Shown here: piece after piece, positions 9,113 through 16,314 of the stretch
How positions within the stretch are numbered: the first letter of the stretch is position 1
How the letters are laid out: the number at the start of each line of letters is the position of its first letter
DNA from: Planococcus sp. ISL-109
Lineage (GTDB): Bacteria; Bacillota; Bacilli; Bacillales_A; Planococcaceae
Reading direction: 5' to 3'
Assembly: GCF_018613655.1 (NCBI RefSeq)
Contig: NZ_JAGGPW010000036.1
Coordinates: 1 to 35,341 of the forward strand
Length of the DNA stretch: 35,341 nt
Program-made: the position numbers and the translations under genes
Notes under the pieces: generated by a model
Told to the model about the DNA's origin: nothing
Database searches by the model: none
The model's input: the letters and a program-made list of their open reading frames with translations, nothing else

Positions 9113-9141
9113 AAAAACTCGCAATTGCTGCGAGTTTTTTT
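9113..9141. terminator. Bidirectional terminator
   Basis: AAAAACTCGCA / TGCGAGTTTTTT with a 4-5 nt loop, 14 bp after the stop of the lipoprotein gene at 9155. The A-run and T-run allow it to work on both strands. Confidence 0.8.
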
Positions 9142-9154
9142 GAATTCCTTTACG

Positions 9155-9814
9155 CTATTCCTCACCCATCTCTTCCAACGCTTCCGGGTAAGTAATCGTA
9201 TTGAACACTTCTCCTGTTTCCGCGTCTTCCATATCGATATTGACTTCATAGCTGTCCGGATCTTCTCCGCTAAATAATTGATACAAAGAACCGACCACGC
9301 CTAATGTGATGGTCGCAAAGCCGTCAAAGCTGTTTTCGTATGCTTCGCGGTCGACTTGGACGGTGAAGCGGTCATAGTTATCGGAAGTTTCGATTGCTTG
9401 AATGGATGCGAAGTCGCCGGACTCTGTAATGCTATCTTTCGCTTCTTCCACAGTCGTTGCGACTTCTGCCATCATTTCCTCGTGCTGGGATTTCGACATT
9501 TTGTAAGTGATGGAGCCATCATCGTTGACGGTCGCTTGTTCTGCGTTATCGACATTTGCTGCGATTTGTTCTGGGTCTTCTCCGTCAAAGAAGGCCGGCG
9601 GGATGGTCACTTCGACATCGAACAGGCCTTCGTCGACACTGATACCGCCTTCTTTCGCAGACTCCCCGTCTTCTGATTCCTCCGCATCGGTCATCGTTTC
9701 TTTTGCGCTTCCTGCGTCTTCCACCGTTTCTGTTTCCGTGTCCGGTTCGCTGTCGCTTGAGCAAGCAGCCAATGCGAGTCCGCTCGCGGCTAGTATCAAT
9801 CCAAATTTTTTCAT
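9155..9814 (-). CDS. Acidic lipoprotein, function unknown
   Basis: The signal peptide MKKFGLILAASGLALAAC ends in a lipobox (LAAC) with the lipidated Cys at 18. A 45-residue Asp/Glu/Thr-rich linker follows, then a domain beginning VEVTIPPAFFDG with regular alternation of beta and alpha residues to the end (219 aa). AAAGGGAT lies 5 nt before the ATG. The mature protein is anchored outside the membrane. The strong acidity is typical of moderately salt-tolerant Bacillales. I do not recognise a functional family. The next lipoprotein gene upstream is on the same strand (about 80 bp away), so they may be co-transcribed. Confidence 0.85.
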   Translation of the reverse strand: MKKFGLILAASGLALAACSSDSEPDTETETVEDAGSAKETMTDAEESEDGESAKEGGISVDEGLFDVEVTIPPAFFDGEDPEQIAANVDNAEQATVNDDGSITYKMSKSQHEEMMAEVATTVEEAKDSITESGDFASIQAIETSDNYDRFTVQVDREAYENSFDGFATITLGVVGSLYQLFSGEDPDSYEVNIDMEDAETGEVFNTITYPEALEEMGEE

Positions 9815-9891
9815 AAAAATCCCTTTCTATTCCGCGACTAATTTCTTAGCCCGGTTTCATTAGTCATATAGCTTAAAGTTGCGAGCGGCTC

Positions 9892-10560
9892 TTATTCTGT
9901 AGCGAAAAAGACGTTATCCCAATTGCCGTCTTCAAAGACCAGCAATACAGAGTCATCGGTTTTCACCATATTGGTTATCTTGCCTTCCAATGTGCCGCCT
10001 GCATAAATCTCACCTGACAGTTCAGGTTCGACAACTACCGAGGTCCATTCATACGGCGAGCCGTCGCTGCCGATAAAGTTGAAGTTCATCGAGCTCAAGA
10101 ACCAGGCATAATCTTCCGTCTCCGCTTCGAGCAAAGTTGCCGTCACGTCGGCCATCAAGTATTCATGGCCTTCTGCCGGTTCTTCGTTAAACTCATTGGT
10201 GCTGTGGATTTCCTGCCACGCCTCTTCGCCGCGCGTCACTGAATTAACGGTGATTTCCGCTTTGCCTTCGTAATCATTGGAGTCATTGTCGTATATGACA
10301 ATATCCACTACGTGTGTCTCCCCTACCGCTACCGGAGTGGATCGTTTGCCGGCTTCTGTTTCTTCGGTTTCGGCTTCTTCAGTTGCCTCTTCCTCTGTCG
10401 GTTCTTCTTCCGCTTCGCCGGCTTCTTCTTCAGTTTCTTCCACTTCACCAGAAGCAGTGGTCTGTTCAGATTCCTCGTTGACTTCGGTCGTGTCCGAACC
10501 GCAAGCGCCGAGTGTTAATGCTGCACCGATCGTTCCTGCTGCAAACCATTTTTTAATCAT
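9892..10560 (-). CDS. DUF4352-like lipoprotein
   Basis: The first 18 residues (MIKKWFAAGTIGAALTLG...) are a lipoprotein signal with Cys in LGACGSD. An extremely Glu/Thr/Ala-rich linker of about 50 residues follows, then a beta-sandwich domain of the DUF4352 kind (a regular pattern of GETHVVDIVIYD, EITVNSV, GHEYLMADVTATLL, LEGKI). The open frame extends 23 codons further upstream, but AGAGGAGG about 9 nt before the ATG at 10560 and the resulting clean signal peptide fix the start there (222 aa). DUF4352 proteins are extracytoplasmic with unknown, possibly ligand-binding, roles. Confidence 0.8.
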   Translation of the reverse strand: MIKKWFAAGTIGAALTLGACGSDTTEVNEESEQTTASGEVEETEEEAGEAEEEPTEEEATEEAETEETEAGKRSTPVAVGETHVVDIVIYDNDSNDYEGKAEITVNSVTRGEEAWQEIHSTNEFNEEPAEGHEYLMADVTATLLEAETEDYAWFLSSMNFNFIGSDGSPYEWTSVVVEPELSGEIYAGGTLEGKITNMVKTDDSVLLVFEDGNWDNVFFATE

Positions 10561-10833
10561 CCTTGTCGTCCTCCTCTTTTTGTGGTGTCCGCCGATTGGA
10601 GATGTCATGTTATGTCTTCTCTTAGTCATCGGAATGATCGATAAATGTTACATTGTTAATGGAAAATTATACTAGATGAAATATTTTATTTCCAATTTTA
10701 CGGTTTATTTCATTGGAATCACTTTCTTTTTACAGGAAGATTACAACTTATGAGGATATTCAGGAAATACGACTTTCTGGCTGCGTAACTTTCATTAGCA
10801 TTTCTCCGTCTATCTTCCAAAGAGGTGAACTCC

Positions 10834-11100
10834 ATGAAACGGTTCAATTTACTCGCATTGTTCTTATTAATCTTCCTAACCGGTTGCATGCAAGAACCAC
10901 AAATCACCGAACAACAAGCGATCGGCATCGTTGAAGAACTACATACAAATTCATTCGGAAACGCAGAGGTCATTTCCATCGAATATAAATGGGGTCGTTA
11001 TGAGGTCGAGTGGGAAAACGAAGGGAATTGTGAGTGGGGCATCGACCATGTCGACGGTGAGGACGGCAGCGTGGACATGAAAGAAGCGTCGATCTGTTAG
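10834..11100 (+). CDS. Small lipoprotein
   Basis: An 88-residue protein: MKRFNLLALFLLIFLTGC is a typical lipoprotein signal with the lipobox LTGC. The mature 71 residues start with a helix (TEQQAIGIVEEL), then two beta strands (AEVISIEYKWGRYEVEWEN), like a half PepSY domain, and contain two further Cys residues, one of them at the C-terminus, that could pair. The start at 10834 is set by AGAGGTG 6 nt upstream; a GTG at 10825 is inside that ribosome site. The last codons form the left arm of the following terminator. Confidence 0.75.
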   Translation: MKRFNLLALFLLIFLTGCMQEPQITEQQAIGIVEELHTNSFGNAEVISIEYKWGRYEVEWENEGNCEWGIDHVDGEDGSVDMKEASIC

Positions 11101-11117
11101 AGATCGACGCTTCTTTC
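11080..11117. terminator. Bidirectional terminator overlapping a stop codon
   Basis: AAAGAAGCGTCGATCT / AGATCGACGCTTCTTT (16-bp perfect stem, loop about 5 nt). It serves the small lipoprotein gene from the left and the M48 gene from the right. The left arm is coding sequence for the last residues. A near-copy of the same hairpin is at 12596-12630. Confidence 0.85.
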
Positions 11118-11134
11118 TAATTCATAAATGGCTA

Positions 11135-12424
11135 TCAGTATCCCTGTTCGAGCATCTCCATAAACTCTTCTTCAGACTCAGCGCCCATTTCGTCAATAGC
11201 GCTAAAGCCTCCCGGACCTTCCAGTGTTGGGTCTGCACCGTTTTCCAACAGCAGTTTGGCACTATCGTATTCGCCGTACATAACGGCCATCGCCAATACA
11301 GTGGAGTAATCATCAACTGTATTGACGTCCGCTCCGGCGTCCAGCAAAGCGTTAATAATGTCCGCATCGCCCGAGTACATGGCGTACATCAACGCATCCG
11401 CCCCTTCAGCATCCTTCGCGTGAATGTCTTCGCCATCAGCGAGTACTTGTTCGACTCCGGCTAGGTCTCCTTCACCGGCAGCTGCCATCAGCGGCGTTTC
11501 GCCTTCTATGGTATACATTTCGTCGTAAAACGCGTCCTCAAATTCCGTCAAAAACGGTCCGGCAAATGCGGCGCCTGCCGTGAACAATACGATGGTTCCG
11601 ACATACGCGGCAATCATCACGCCCGCTAATAGCGAAGCGCCCAGAATGATCCGGCCGTTTTTCGGTTGGTAGAATGTCACGTCGCCATGTGCGAATTGTT
11701 CGATCGCTTGAATGCGCTTTGGCAAACGCGGATGCGTCGACAACACTTCACTCAACCAGACGATGGCGTTGGATTCAGTGGCGATTTGTTCGCGGTAGGC
11801 GTCTTCGTTCACTTCGAGATAGGTTTTCTTGCCGATGCCGAGCAGCGTCAATGCGCGTTTCGCGGCTGAGGCATTTTGGATGGTGTAAGCTGCGTGGCGG
11901 TCGCATGTGTATTCACATGAGCGGCTGTACGCCGTGCTGAGAAACGGGATAAACCCGGCCGGCAAGATCAATAAGTTTTTCCACACGTGGCGGCGTTTTA
12001 CGTGCGCCAGTTCATGGGCGATGATGAAATCGAGCTCGTCTCGGCCTTGCTCGCGCGCCAGTTCAAACACTTCGGAATACAAGACGACCATGTCGCGCCC
12101 GATAAAGCGCGTCGCAAAGGCATTGAGCGCCCCTTCGGATTGGATGACAAAAACATCCGGCACTTTTTTCAATTCCATTTGCGCAGCTAAAGTCTGCACG
12201 CGCTCGTAGACATCGGGAAATTGGCGCTCGTGGATCCGCACGCCGTTGCCGCGGATCGATCCGAGCATGACGACATTTGCGAACAGTAAAAAGGCAAAAA
12301 CAGTTAAAGCGATGGCGATACCGATGACCGATACGGCTACTAGTATGTAAATAAGAATGCTGAAAATCAGGCTAATGACAAAATACACGGTCTCTCTGTT
12401 TGATTGAATCTGGTTCTGGTTCAT
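11135..12424 (-). CDS. M48-family metalloprotease with C-terminal ankyrin repeats
   Basis: Membrane-bound zinc peptidase, about 429 aa. Hydrophobic N-terminal helices (about 14-54) are followed by the peptidase domain: HELAH at 138-142 supplies the two zinc His and general-base Glu, and SCEYTCDRHA supplies the third ligand Glu at about 172 with the conserved Asp four residues later. A second hydrophobic region at about 259-290 precedes four ankyrin-like repeats (about 310-420; GETPLMAAAGEGDLAGV, DALMYAMYSGDADII, TVLAMAVMYGEYDSAKLLL). M48 members such as HtpX degrade misfolded membrane proteins; the ankyrin tail probably recruits a substrate or partner. ATGs at 12427 and 12424 both follow GAGGGAG; the second has better spacing. 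Confidence 0.9.
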   Translation of the reverse strand: MNQNQIQSNRETVYFVISLIFSILIYILVAVSVIGIAIALTVFAFLLFANVVMLGSIRGNGVRIHERQFPDVYERVQTLAAQMELKKVPDVFVIQSEGALNAFATRFIGRDMVVLYSEVFELAREQGRDELDFIIAHELAHVKRRHVWKNLLILPAGFIPFLSTAYSRSCEYTCDRHAAYTIQNASAAKRALTLLGIGKKTYLEVNEDAYREQIATESNAIVWLSEVLSTHPRLPKRIQAIEQFAHGDVTFYQPKNGRIILGASLLAGVMIAAYVGTIVLFTAGAAFAGPFLTEFEDAFYDEMYTIEGETPLMAAAGEGDLAGVEQVLADGEDIHAKDAEGADALMYAMYSGDADIINALLDAGADVNTVDDYSTVLAMAVMYGEYDSAKLLLENGADPTLEGPGGFSAIDEMGAESEEEFMEMLEQGY

Positions 12425-12595
12425 CATTTACTCCCTCTCAATTTGGAATATCTTACATATAATAGCACGTAGTACCCAAATCGAGAATAAGTTTTTGGAG
12501 TGATTTGTAAATTTTTTATTTTAACTTTTGATGCTCTAGATTGTGTTCATATGTGGCCGTTATTAGCACACTGCCGAAAACTCATTAGCAGACCA

Positions 12596-12630
12596 AAAAG
12601 CGCCGATCTGCTGGAGATCGACGCTTTTTT
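12596..12630 (-). terminator. Terminator of the small membrane-protein operon
   Basis: The stem AAAAAGCGCCGATCT / AGATCGACGCTTTTTT has one mismatch and lies 8 bp past the stop at 12638. It is almost the same hairpin as at 11080-11117, so the two share an origin. Confidence 0.8.
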
Positions 12631-12637
12631 CCGTGAT

Positions 12638-12880
12638 TCATTTTTCCTTTTTCATTCGGTTCTTTTTCAGCAACAAGATCAGCAAGATGTACAAGCCCGA
12701 AAAAACCACCGCAACCGGGATGAGCCATAGTATGTATTCAGCATAAGACATGCCGGTCCGTTGGTACACCGTGATGCCGATCCAGGCAGCGAGGATGCCA
12801 AGCGGGATGGTGATGAGCGGATCCTTTTCCTTTGAAATGATCGGTTCGGTCAATAGTTGCTTTATCTGCGCCCAAGTCAT
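12638..12880 (-). CDS. Small two-helix membrane protein
   Basis: An 80-residue protein with two membrane helices (about 22-40 and 50-71; LITIPLGILAAWIGI and LWLIPVAVVFSGLYILLILLL), ending in a Lys-rich cytoplasmic tail. The ATG overlaps the stop of the gene at 12877 by 4 bp (ATGA), so it is translationally coupled. No family recognised. Confidence 0.75.
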   Translation of the reverse strand: MTWAQIKQLLTEPIISKEKDPLITIPLGILAAWIGITVYQRTGMSYAEYILWLIPVAVVFSGLYILLILLLKKNRMKKEK

Positions 12881-13083
12881 ATGCGTCCCTCCTCTTGCTG
12901 CTGTTTCGCCAGCCGCTTGTTCTCTCGAGACTTCCAGACAAACGCGAACAAAATAAATCCGGCGATGGCCGAGCCGATGACGGAATTCCAGTTTACTTGT
13001 CCGCCCATAACATAACTTAAAATTGCTATGATGACGCCGTAAACAAGCGCCACCAGCAGCGCGTATGTGAATCGTTTGTTCAT
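12877..13083 (-). CDS. Small two-helix membrane protein (paralogue of the next gene)
   Basis: A 68-residue protein with two helices (about 7-27 and 35-52) and a basic, Gln-rich tail. Its layout and residues (MNKR..., LVALVYGVIIAILSY, WNSVIGSAIAGFILF) align with the 71-residue protein encoded directly upstream (MNKRV..., LMYGVIAYLVTYI, WNLVIGMTIAGFLAYGF): a tandem duplication. It sits in a three-gene operon ending at the terminator at 12596. Confidence 0.75.
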   Translation of the reverse strand: MNKRFTYALLVALVYGVIIAILSYVMGGQVNWNSVIGSAIAGFILFAFVWKSRENKRLAKQQQEEGRI

Positions 13084-13096
13084 ATCACTTCCACTC

Positions 13097-13312
13097 CTAA
13101 CTCTTCGTTTCGCTCTTCATTGTACCCTTGTTTTCCTCCAATCGTTTCTTCTCTATGCGAGGCAGAATAAATCCATAGGCTAGAAATCCAGCAATGGTCA
13201 TACCGATCACCAAATTCCACACCGGCTCCCTATTCAAGATATACGTAACTAGATAGGCGATAACACCATACATAAGCGTTCCTATTAAGGTATTCTTCAC
13301 TCGTTTGTTCAT
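13097..13312 (-). CDS. Small two-helix membrane protein (first of the operon)
   Basis: About 71 residues, two helices, and a charged tail rich in Lys/Glu. AGGAGG is 9 nt before the ATG at 13312 and only 3 nt before the ATG at 13318, so the downstream start is preferred. Paralogue of the gene that follows 13 bp later. Proteins of this size and shape are usually annotated as hypothetical in Bacillales; role unknown. Confidence 0.7.
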   Translation of the reverse strand: MNKRVKNTLIGTLMYGVIAYLVTYILNREPVWNLVIGMTIAGFLAYGFILPRIEKKRLEENKGTMKSETKS

Positions 13313-13454
13313 TTCCATTCTCCTCCTAGCTTCTCTTAAACTCTACCCTGAGTGACTGCTTGGAAACACGCTATATTTTGATTTAAAGAAACATGGAAGA
13401 CACTTCAAACTATAGTAGCAACAATATTAGTTTCTTATTACATTTAAAAGATAT

Positions 13455-13568
13455 GGAGCAAAACTGCGGAGACTCCCGCGGGAAAGCGAGACAGCCGAGA
13501 CCCCGCAAGGCGCGAAGCGACTGAGGAGGCTTGGCGCTCGCCCGCAGGAAAGCGTAGCGGTTTTGCGG
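13455..13568 (-). repeat. GC-rich palindromic intergenic repeat R1
   Basis: This is a GC-rich island in an AT-rich spacer: tgcggagactcccgcggg, gcgagacagccgagacccc, ctgaggaggcttggcgctc and a closing gcggttttgcgg. The outer parts pair (gcaaaactgcgg with gcggttttgc). The same consensus occurs at 15170-15277 in the same orientation and at 23553-23631 and 28925-29060 in the opposite one. I know this sequence type as a dispersed repeat of Bacillaceae and Planococcaceae; its function is not established. Confidence 0.75.
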
Positions 13569-13711
13569 AATATCTGCAGGCAAATTTCATTGTTCAAATT
13601 ATATAATTAAATATTAATTTCGTGATAAAAGGTCTGACGTCTAGCTAATTTTTGCTTGCGCAAATCGAATTCCTGTAGTAAGCTTTTGAAAAGCAATCTC
13701 CATCTATAGAA

Positions 13712-13776
13712 TCTGTATAACCTTAAGAATACGGCTTAAGGGTCTCTACCAGGAACCGCAAAATCCTGATTACAGA
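13712..13776 (+). promoter_or_regulatory. Adenine (purine) riboswitch aptamer
   Basis: P1 pairs tctgta (13712-13717) with tacaga (13771-13776). P2 is ccttaag / cttaagg with loop aatacgg. The core ggtctctacc is the purine-riboswitch J2/3 signature, and P3 is ccagga / tcctg with loop accgcaaaa. The base of J3/1 that sets specificity is T (in gattaca), as in the adenine-binding pbuE and add aptamers; guanine aptamers carry C. It stands directly before pbuE. Confidence 0.95.
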
Positions 13777-13815
13777 AAACGACTCGTTCGTTTTTTGTAA
13801 TCAGGATTTTTTTGT
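13762..13815 (+). terminator. Riboswitch expression platform (conditional terminator)
   Basis: AATCCTGATTACA (13762-13774) pairs with TGTAATCAGGATT (13796-13808) and is followed by a T-run. The left arm includes the 3' strands of aptamer P3 and P1, so the aptamer and terminator exclude each other. Adenine binding should stabilise the aptamer and switch pbuE on, as known in B. subtilis. Confidence 0.92.
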
Positions 13816-13876
13816 GTTTTCTCACAAAGACCTTTAGAGCCTTTTTTAGTTTACTCACGAAAGGAAGCGTACGAAA

Positions 13877-15061
13877 ATGAATTTGAAAGTGTATATTTTA
13901 GCCCTAGCCACGGTCGCTGTAGGCCTCGTCGAACTCATCGTCGGCGGCATTTTGCCGACCATTGCCGAGGAGTTCGACGTCACATTAAGTGCAGCCGGGC
14001 AATTGATCACCCTGTTCGCGTTGATCTATGCAATCGCCGGCCCTGTGTTATTGGTCGCGACTAGCCGGTTCGAACGCAAGAAGGTCTATTTGATTTCCCT
14101 GTTCATCTTTTTCCTCGGCAACATCATGACCTATTTCAGCCCGGACTTTACGTGGATGGTCATCGCGCGCATCATTACCGCGGCGAGCACGGCGCTCATC
14201 GTCGTGTTGTCTTTGACCATCGCCGCGAAAATCGTCGAGCCGCCTTACCGGGCCAAAGCGATCGGCCTGATCTTTATGGGAATCAGCTCCTCGCTCGTAC
14301 TCGGCGTTCCGCTCGGCATTTTGATCGCCGACGCGTTCGGCTGGCGCGTCATTTTCCTCGCCATCGCCACCTTGTCGGTCGGCTCGATGATGTTGATCGC
14401 GCTGTATATTCAGCCGATTCCTGGAGGCACATCAGTTCCGCTCAAGCAGCAAGTGAAAGCCGTCGCCAGTGCCAAAATCGGCACGGCGCATCTGGCGACG
14501 ATGTTCATGCTCGCCGGGCATTATACGGTTTATGCGTATTTCACGCCGTTTCTCGAGACAAATTTGCAGCTGGATCCGTTCTGGGTCAGCGTCTGTTATC
14601 TAATATTCGGCATCGCGGCAGTGAGCGGTGGCGCAATCGGCGGCACGATGTCCGATTCAATCGGTTCGAAAAAAAGCATTTTGATCGTCATCTCGTTGTT
14701 TGCGGTCGTGTTGTTCCTGCTTCCGTTCACCACATTTTCACTCATCGTCTTCTTGCCGGCTATGGTTATCTGGGCCGCACTGAGCTGGAGCCTCGCCCCG
14801 CCTCAGCAAAGCTATTTGATCGAAACCGATCCCGAGACTTCTGATATCCAGCAAAGCTTTAATAACTCGGCGCTGCAAATCGGCATCGCACTCGGTTCTG
14901 CCATCGGCGGATTCACCTTGACTCAAACTGGCTCGGTCACGAGCACCGCATGGGTCGGCGCCGTCATCGTACTGGTCGCACTCGGCTGCGCAGTGTTTTC
15001 ACTGACGCGCCCAGTCGTTTCAGGGAGCGTCCGAGGATACCAGAAATCACAAAGCCTATAA
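13877..15061 (+). CDS. pbuE: Purine base efflux pump PbuE (MFS)
   Basis: A 394-residue, 12-helix major-facilitator protein of the DHA1 family. The N-terminus ([24 protein letters not shown]) and the loop [15 protein letters not shown] match B. subtilis PbuE closely. PbuE exports hypoxanthine and adenine and lowers internal purine levels. AAAGGAAG lies before the ATG. The adenine riboswitch upstream supports this assignment independently of the protein. It is transcribed alone; the next genes are on the other strand. Confidence 0.93.
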   Translation: MNLKVYILALATVAVGLVELIVGGILPTIAEEFDVTLSAAGQLITLFALIYAIAGPVLLVATSRFERKKVYLISLFIFFLGNIMTYFSPDFTWMVIARIITAASTALIVVLSLTIAAKIVEPPYRAKAIGLIFMGISSSLVLGVPLGILIADAFGWRVIFLAIATLSVGSMMLIALYIQPIPGGTSVPLKQQVKAVASAKIGTAHLATMFMLAGHYTVYAYFTPFLETNLQLDPFWVSVCYLIFGIAAVSGGAIGGTMSDSIGSKKSILIVISLFAVVLFLLPFTTFSLIVFLPAMVIWAALSWSLAPPQQSYLIETDPETSDIQQSFNNSALQIGIALGSAIGGFTLTQTGSVTSTAWVGAVIVLVALGCAVFSLTRPVVSGSVRGYQKSQSL

Positions 15062-15169
15062 CGCAATATGAGTAGGGTAATCCTGTAAACAAGAAGCTTC
15101 TGCTGAAATGGATAAACTTTATTGACGTGGATGACTTTTTTAATACCTTCACCCACGAGCTGATGGGAA

Positions 15170-15277
15170 TGGAAGCGGCGACTCCGGGAGGATTAGCGAG
15201 ACAATTGAGACCCTGCAGGAGCGACAGCGACGAAGCGGCTCAATGCGAGCCCTCAGGAAAGCGTCCGCTGCAATGGA
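15170..15277 (-). repeat. GC-rich palindromic intergenic repeat R2
   Basis: A diverged copy of R1 in the same orientation: gcggcgactccgggagga, gcgagacaattgagaccctgcagg, gaagcggctcaatgcgagccctcaggaaagcgtccgctg. The 292-bp gap between pbuE and the Abi gene otherwise holds only a terminator. Confidence 0.7.
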
Positions 15278-15299
15278 CATCAGCAACCAATATAAAAAT

Positions 15300-15356
15300 A
15301 AAAAAGAGCTGTCCTGAAATGTCATTTCCATGACTTTCTGGGACAGCTCTTTTTTA
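15300..15356 (-). terminator. Terminator of the PBP-Abi operon
   Basis: The stem AAAAAAGAGCTGTCC / GGACAGCTCTTTTTT has an inner imperfect helix (aaatgtcattt) in the loop. It overlaps the stop of the Abi gene by 3 bp, with a T-run in the minus-strand direction. Confidence 0.8.
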
Positions 15357-16298
15357 TTCGCGGAATCCCGCTTCACTCATAACTCGTACGTACGGAGCTT
15401 CCGGCAACGCTTCTTCGAGCTCGCGGATCAACTCCAGGAGTTCCCGCGTGAACGTTTCATGTTCATCCGGCGGCGACACGGCTTTCAATAATTTGATGAG
15501 AGAGCAGGTCGTGCCGCGCGTGACGCTGCCTTTTTCCTGATGCAGCTGGCTTTCCAGCCGCGATAGTTCCAGCGGTGACCGAAGCCGGAACGGATACAGC
15601 ACTTCCTCGTGCGCCGCTTTGTTGCGAAACGGAAACGTGATCGACAAAATCTCGTCGAGTTCTTTCGCGCTCAACAGAATCCGGCGCTCGCCGGTGTCGT
15701 CCGCGAAATCCTGTGCGATGCGCGTGCGCAAGTCTGTGTCGATGACCGTATAGAAGTTGGTGACCTGGCCGAGCGACAGGTAATTGATCAACACCCACAG
15801 CGGGAGGTTCTTATGTTTTTCGTAGAATTCCCGCAGTTCGGGATAGCGCACGCGGTGGCGCTTTTTATGGCTTTCGATCAAATTGTTCAATGTCGCTGTG
15901 ATGCGGTCGCGTTCGTGAAAATGGCTTTCATCCGCGCTGTAGTTGGCGGTTTCCAAAAAGCTATCGACATCCGGAAAGCGTTCGGAAAAGCGGTACGCCA
16001 GCTTGGATTTGATGCTGCGTTCGAATTTCAACAGCTCCCCGAGCAACAGCAGCCGCAGTTTGCGGTCAAACTGATACAACGCGAGTATGTGGACGAAACG
16101 GGTGCCCTTTTCGTACAGCTCTTCGCCGTACGGATTTCTCGCCTCGCTCCGCTCGAGAAACGGTTCTTTATAGCCGTCGATGAGCGCGTAATAATTATCG
16201 CGCGACAAGACGCGTTTGGCGGCCGCTTCGTCGTCTATTGTGAGTCCGCGGCTTTTTAATATGGCGAGCTGTTCGTCATGCGTCGCAAAGCTTTTCAT
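15354..16298 (-). CDS. Abi_2 family (AbiD/AbiF-like) abortive-infection protein
   Basis: A 314-residue protein with the Abi_2 (PF07751) layout: an N-terminal QLAILKSRGLTIDDEAAAKRVL segment, then NYYALIDGYKEPF, FVHILALYQFDRKLRLLLL, LKFERSIKSKLAY, the central LPLWVLINYLSLGQVTNFY, and RNKAAHEE near residue 235. The RNxxAH-like motif is the HEPN-type catalytic signature, so RNase action on cellular RNA during phage infection is likely (inferred). GGGGGGA precedes the ATG at 16298 by 7 nt; longer versions would overlap the upstream gene. The gap to the PBP-like gene is 16 bp, so the two are one operon. Confidence 0.85.
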   Translation of the reverse strand: MKSFATHDEQLAILKSRGLTIDDEAAAKRVLSRDNYYALIDGYKEPFLERSEARNPYGEELYEKGTRFVHILALYQFDRKLRLLLLGELLKFERSIKSKLAYRFSERFPDVDSFLETANYSADESHFHERDRITATLNNLIESHKKRHRVRYPELREFYEKHKNLPLWVLINYLSLGQVTNFYTVIDTDLRTRIAQDFADDTGERRILLSAKELDEILSITFPFRNKAAHEEVLYPFRLRSPLELSRLESQLHQEKGSVTRGTTCSLIKLLKAVSPPDEHETFTRELLELIRELEEALPEAPYVRVMSEAGFRE

Positions 16299-16314
16299 GT
16301 CCACATCCCCCCGT

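Noticed and set aside
15609..16259. A 216-codon rightward frame opposite the Abi_2 gene
   Set aside because: Antisense shadow; the leftward frame has the family motifs, a ribosome site and a terminator.
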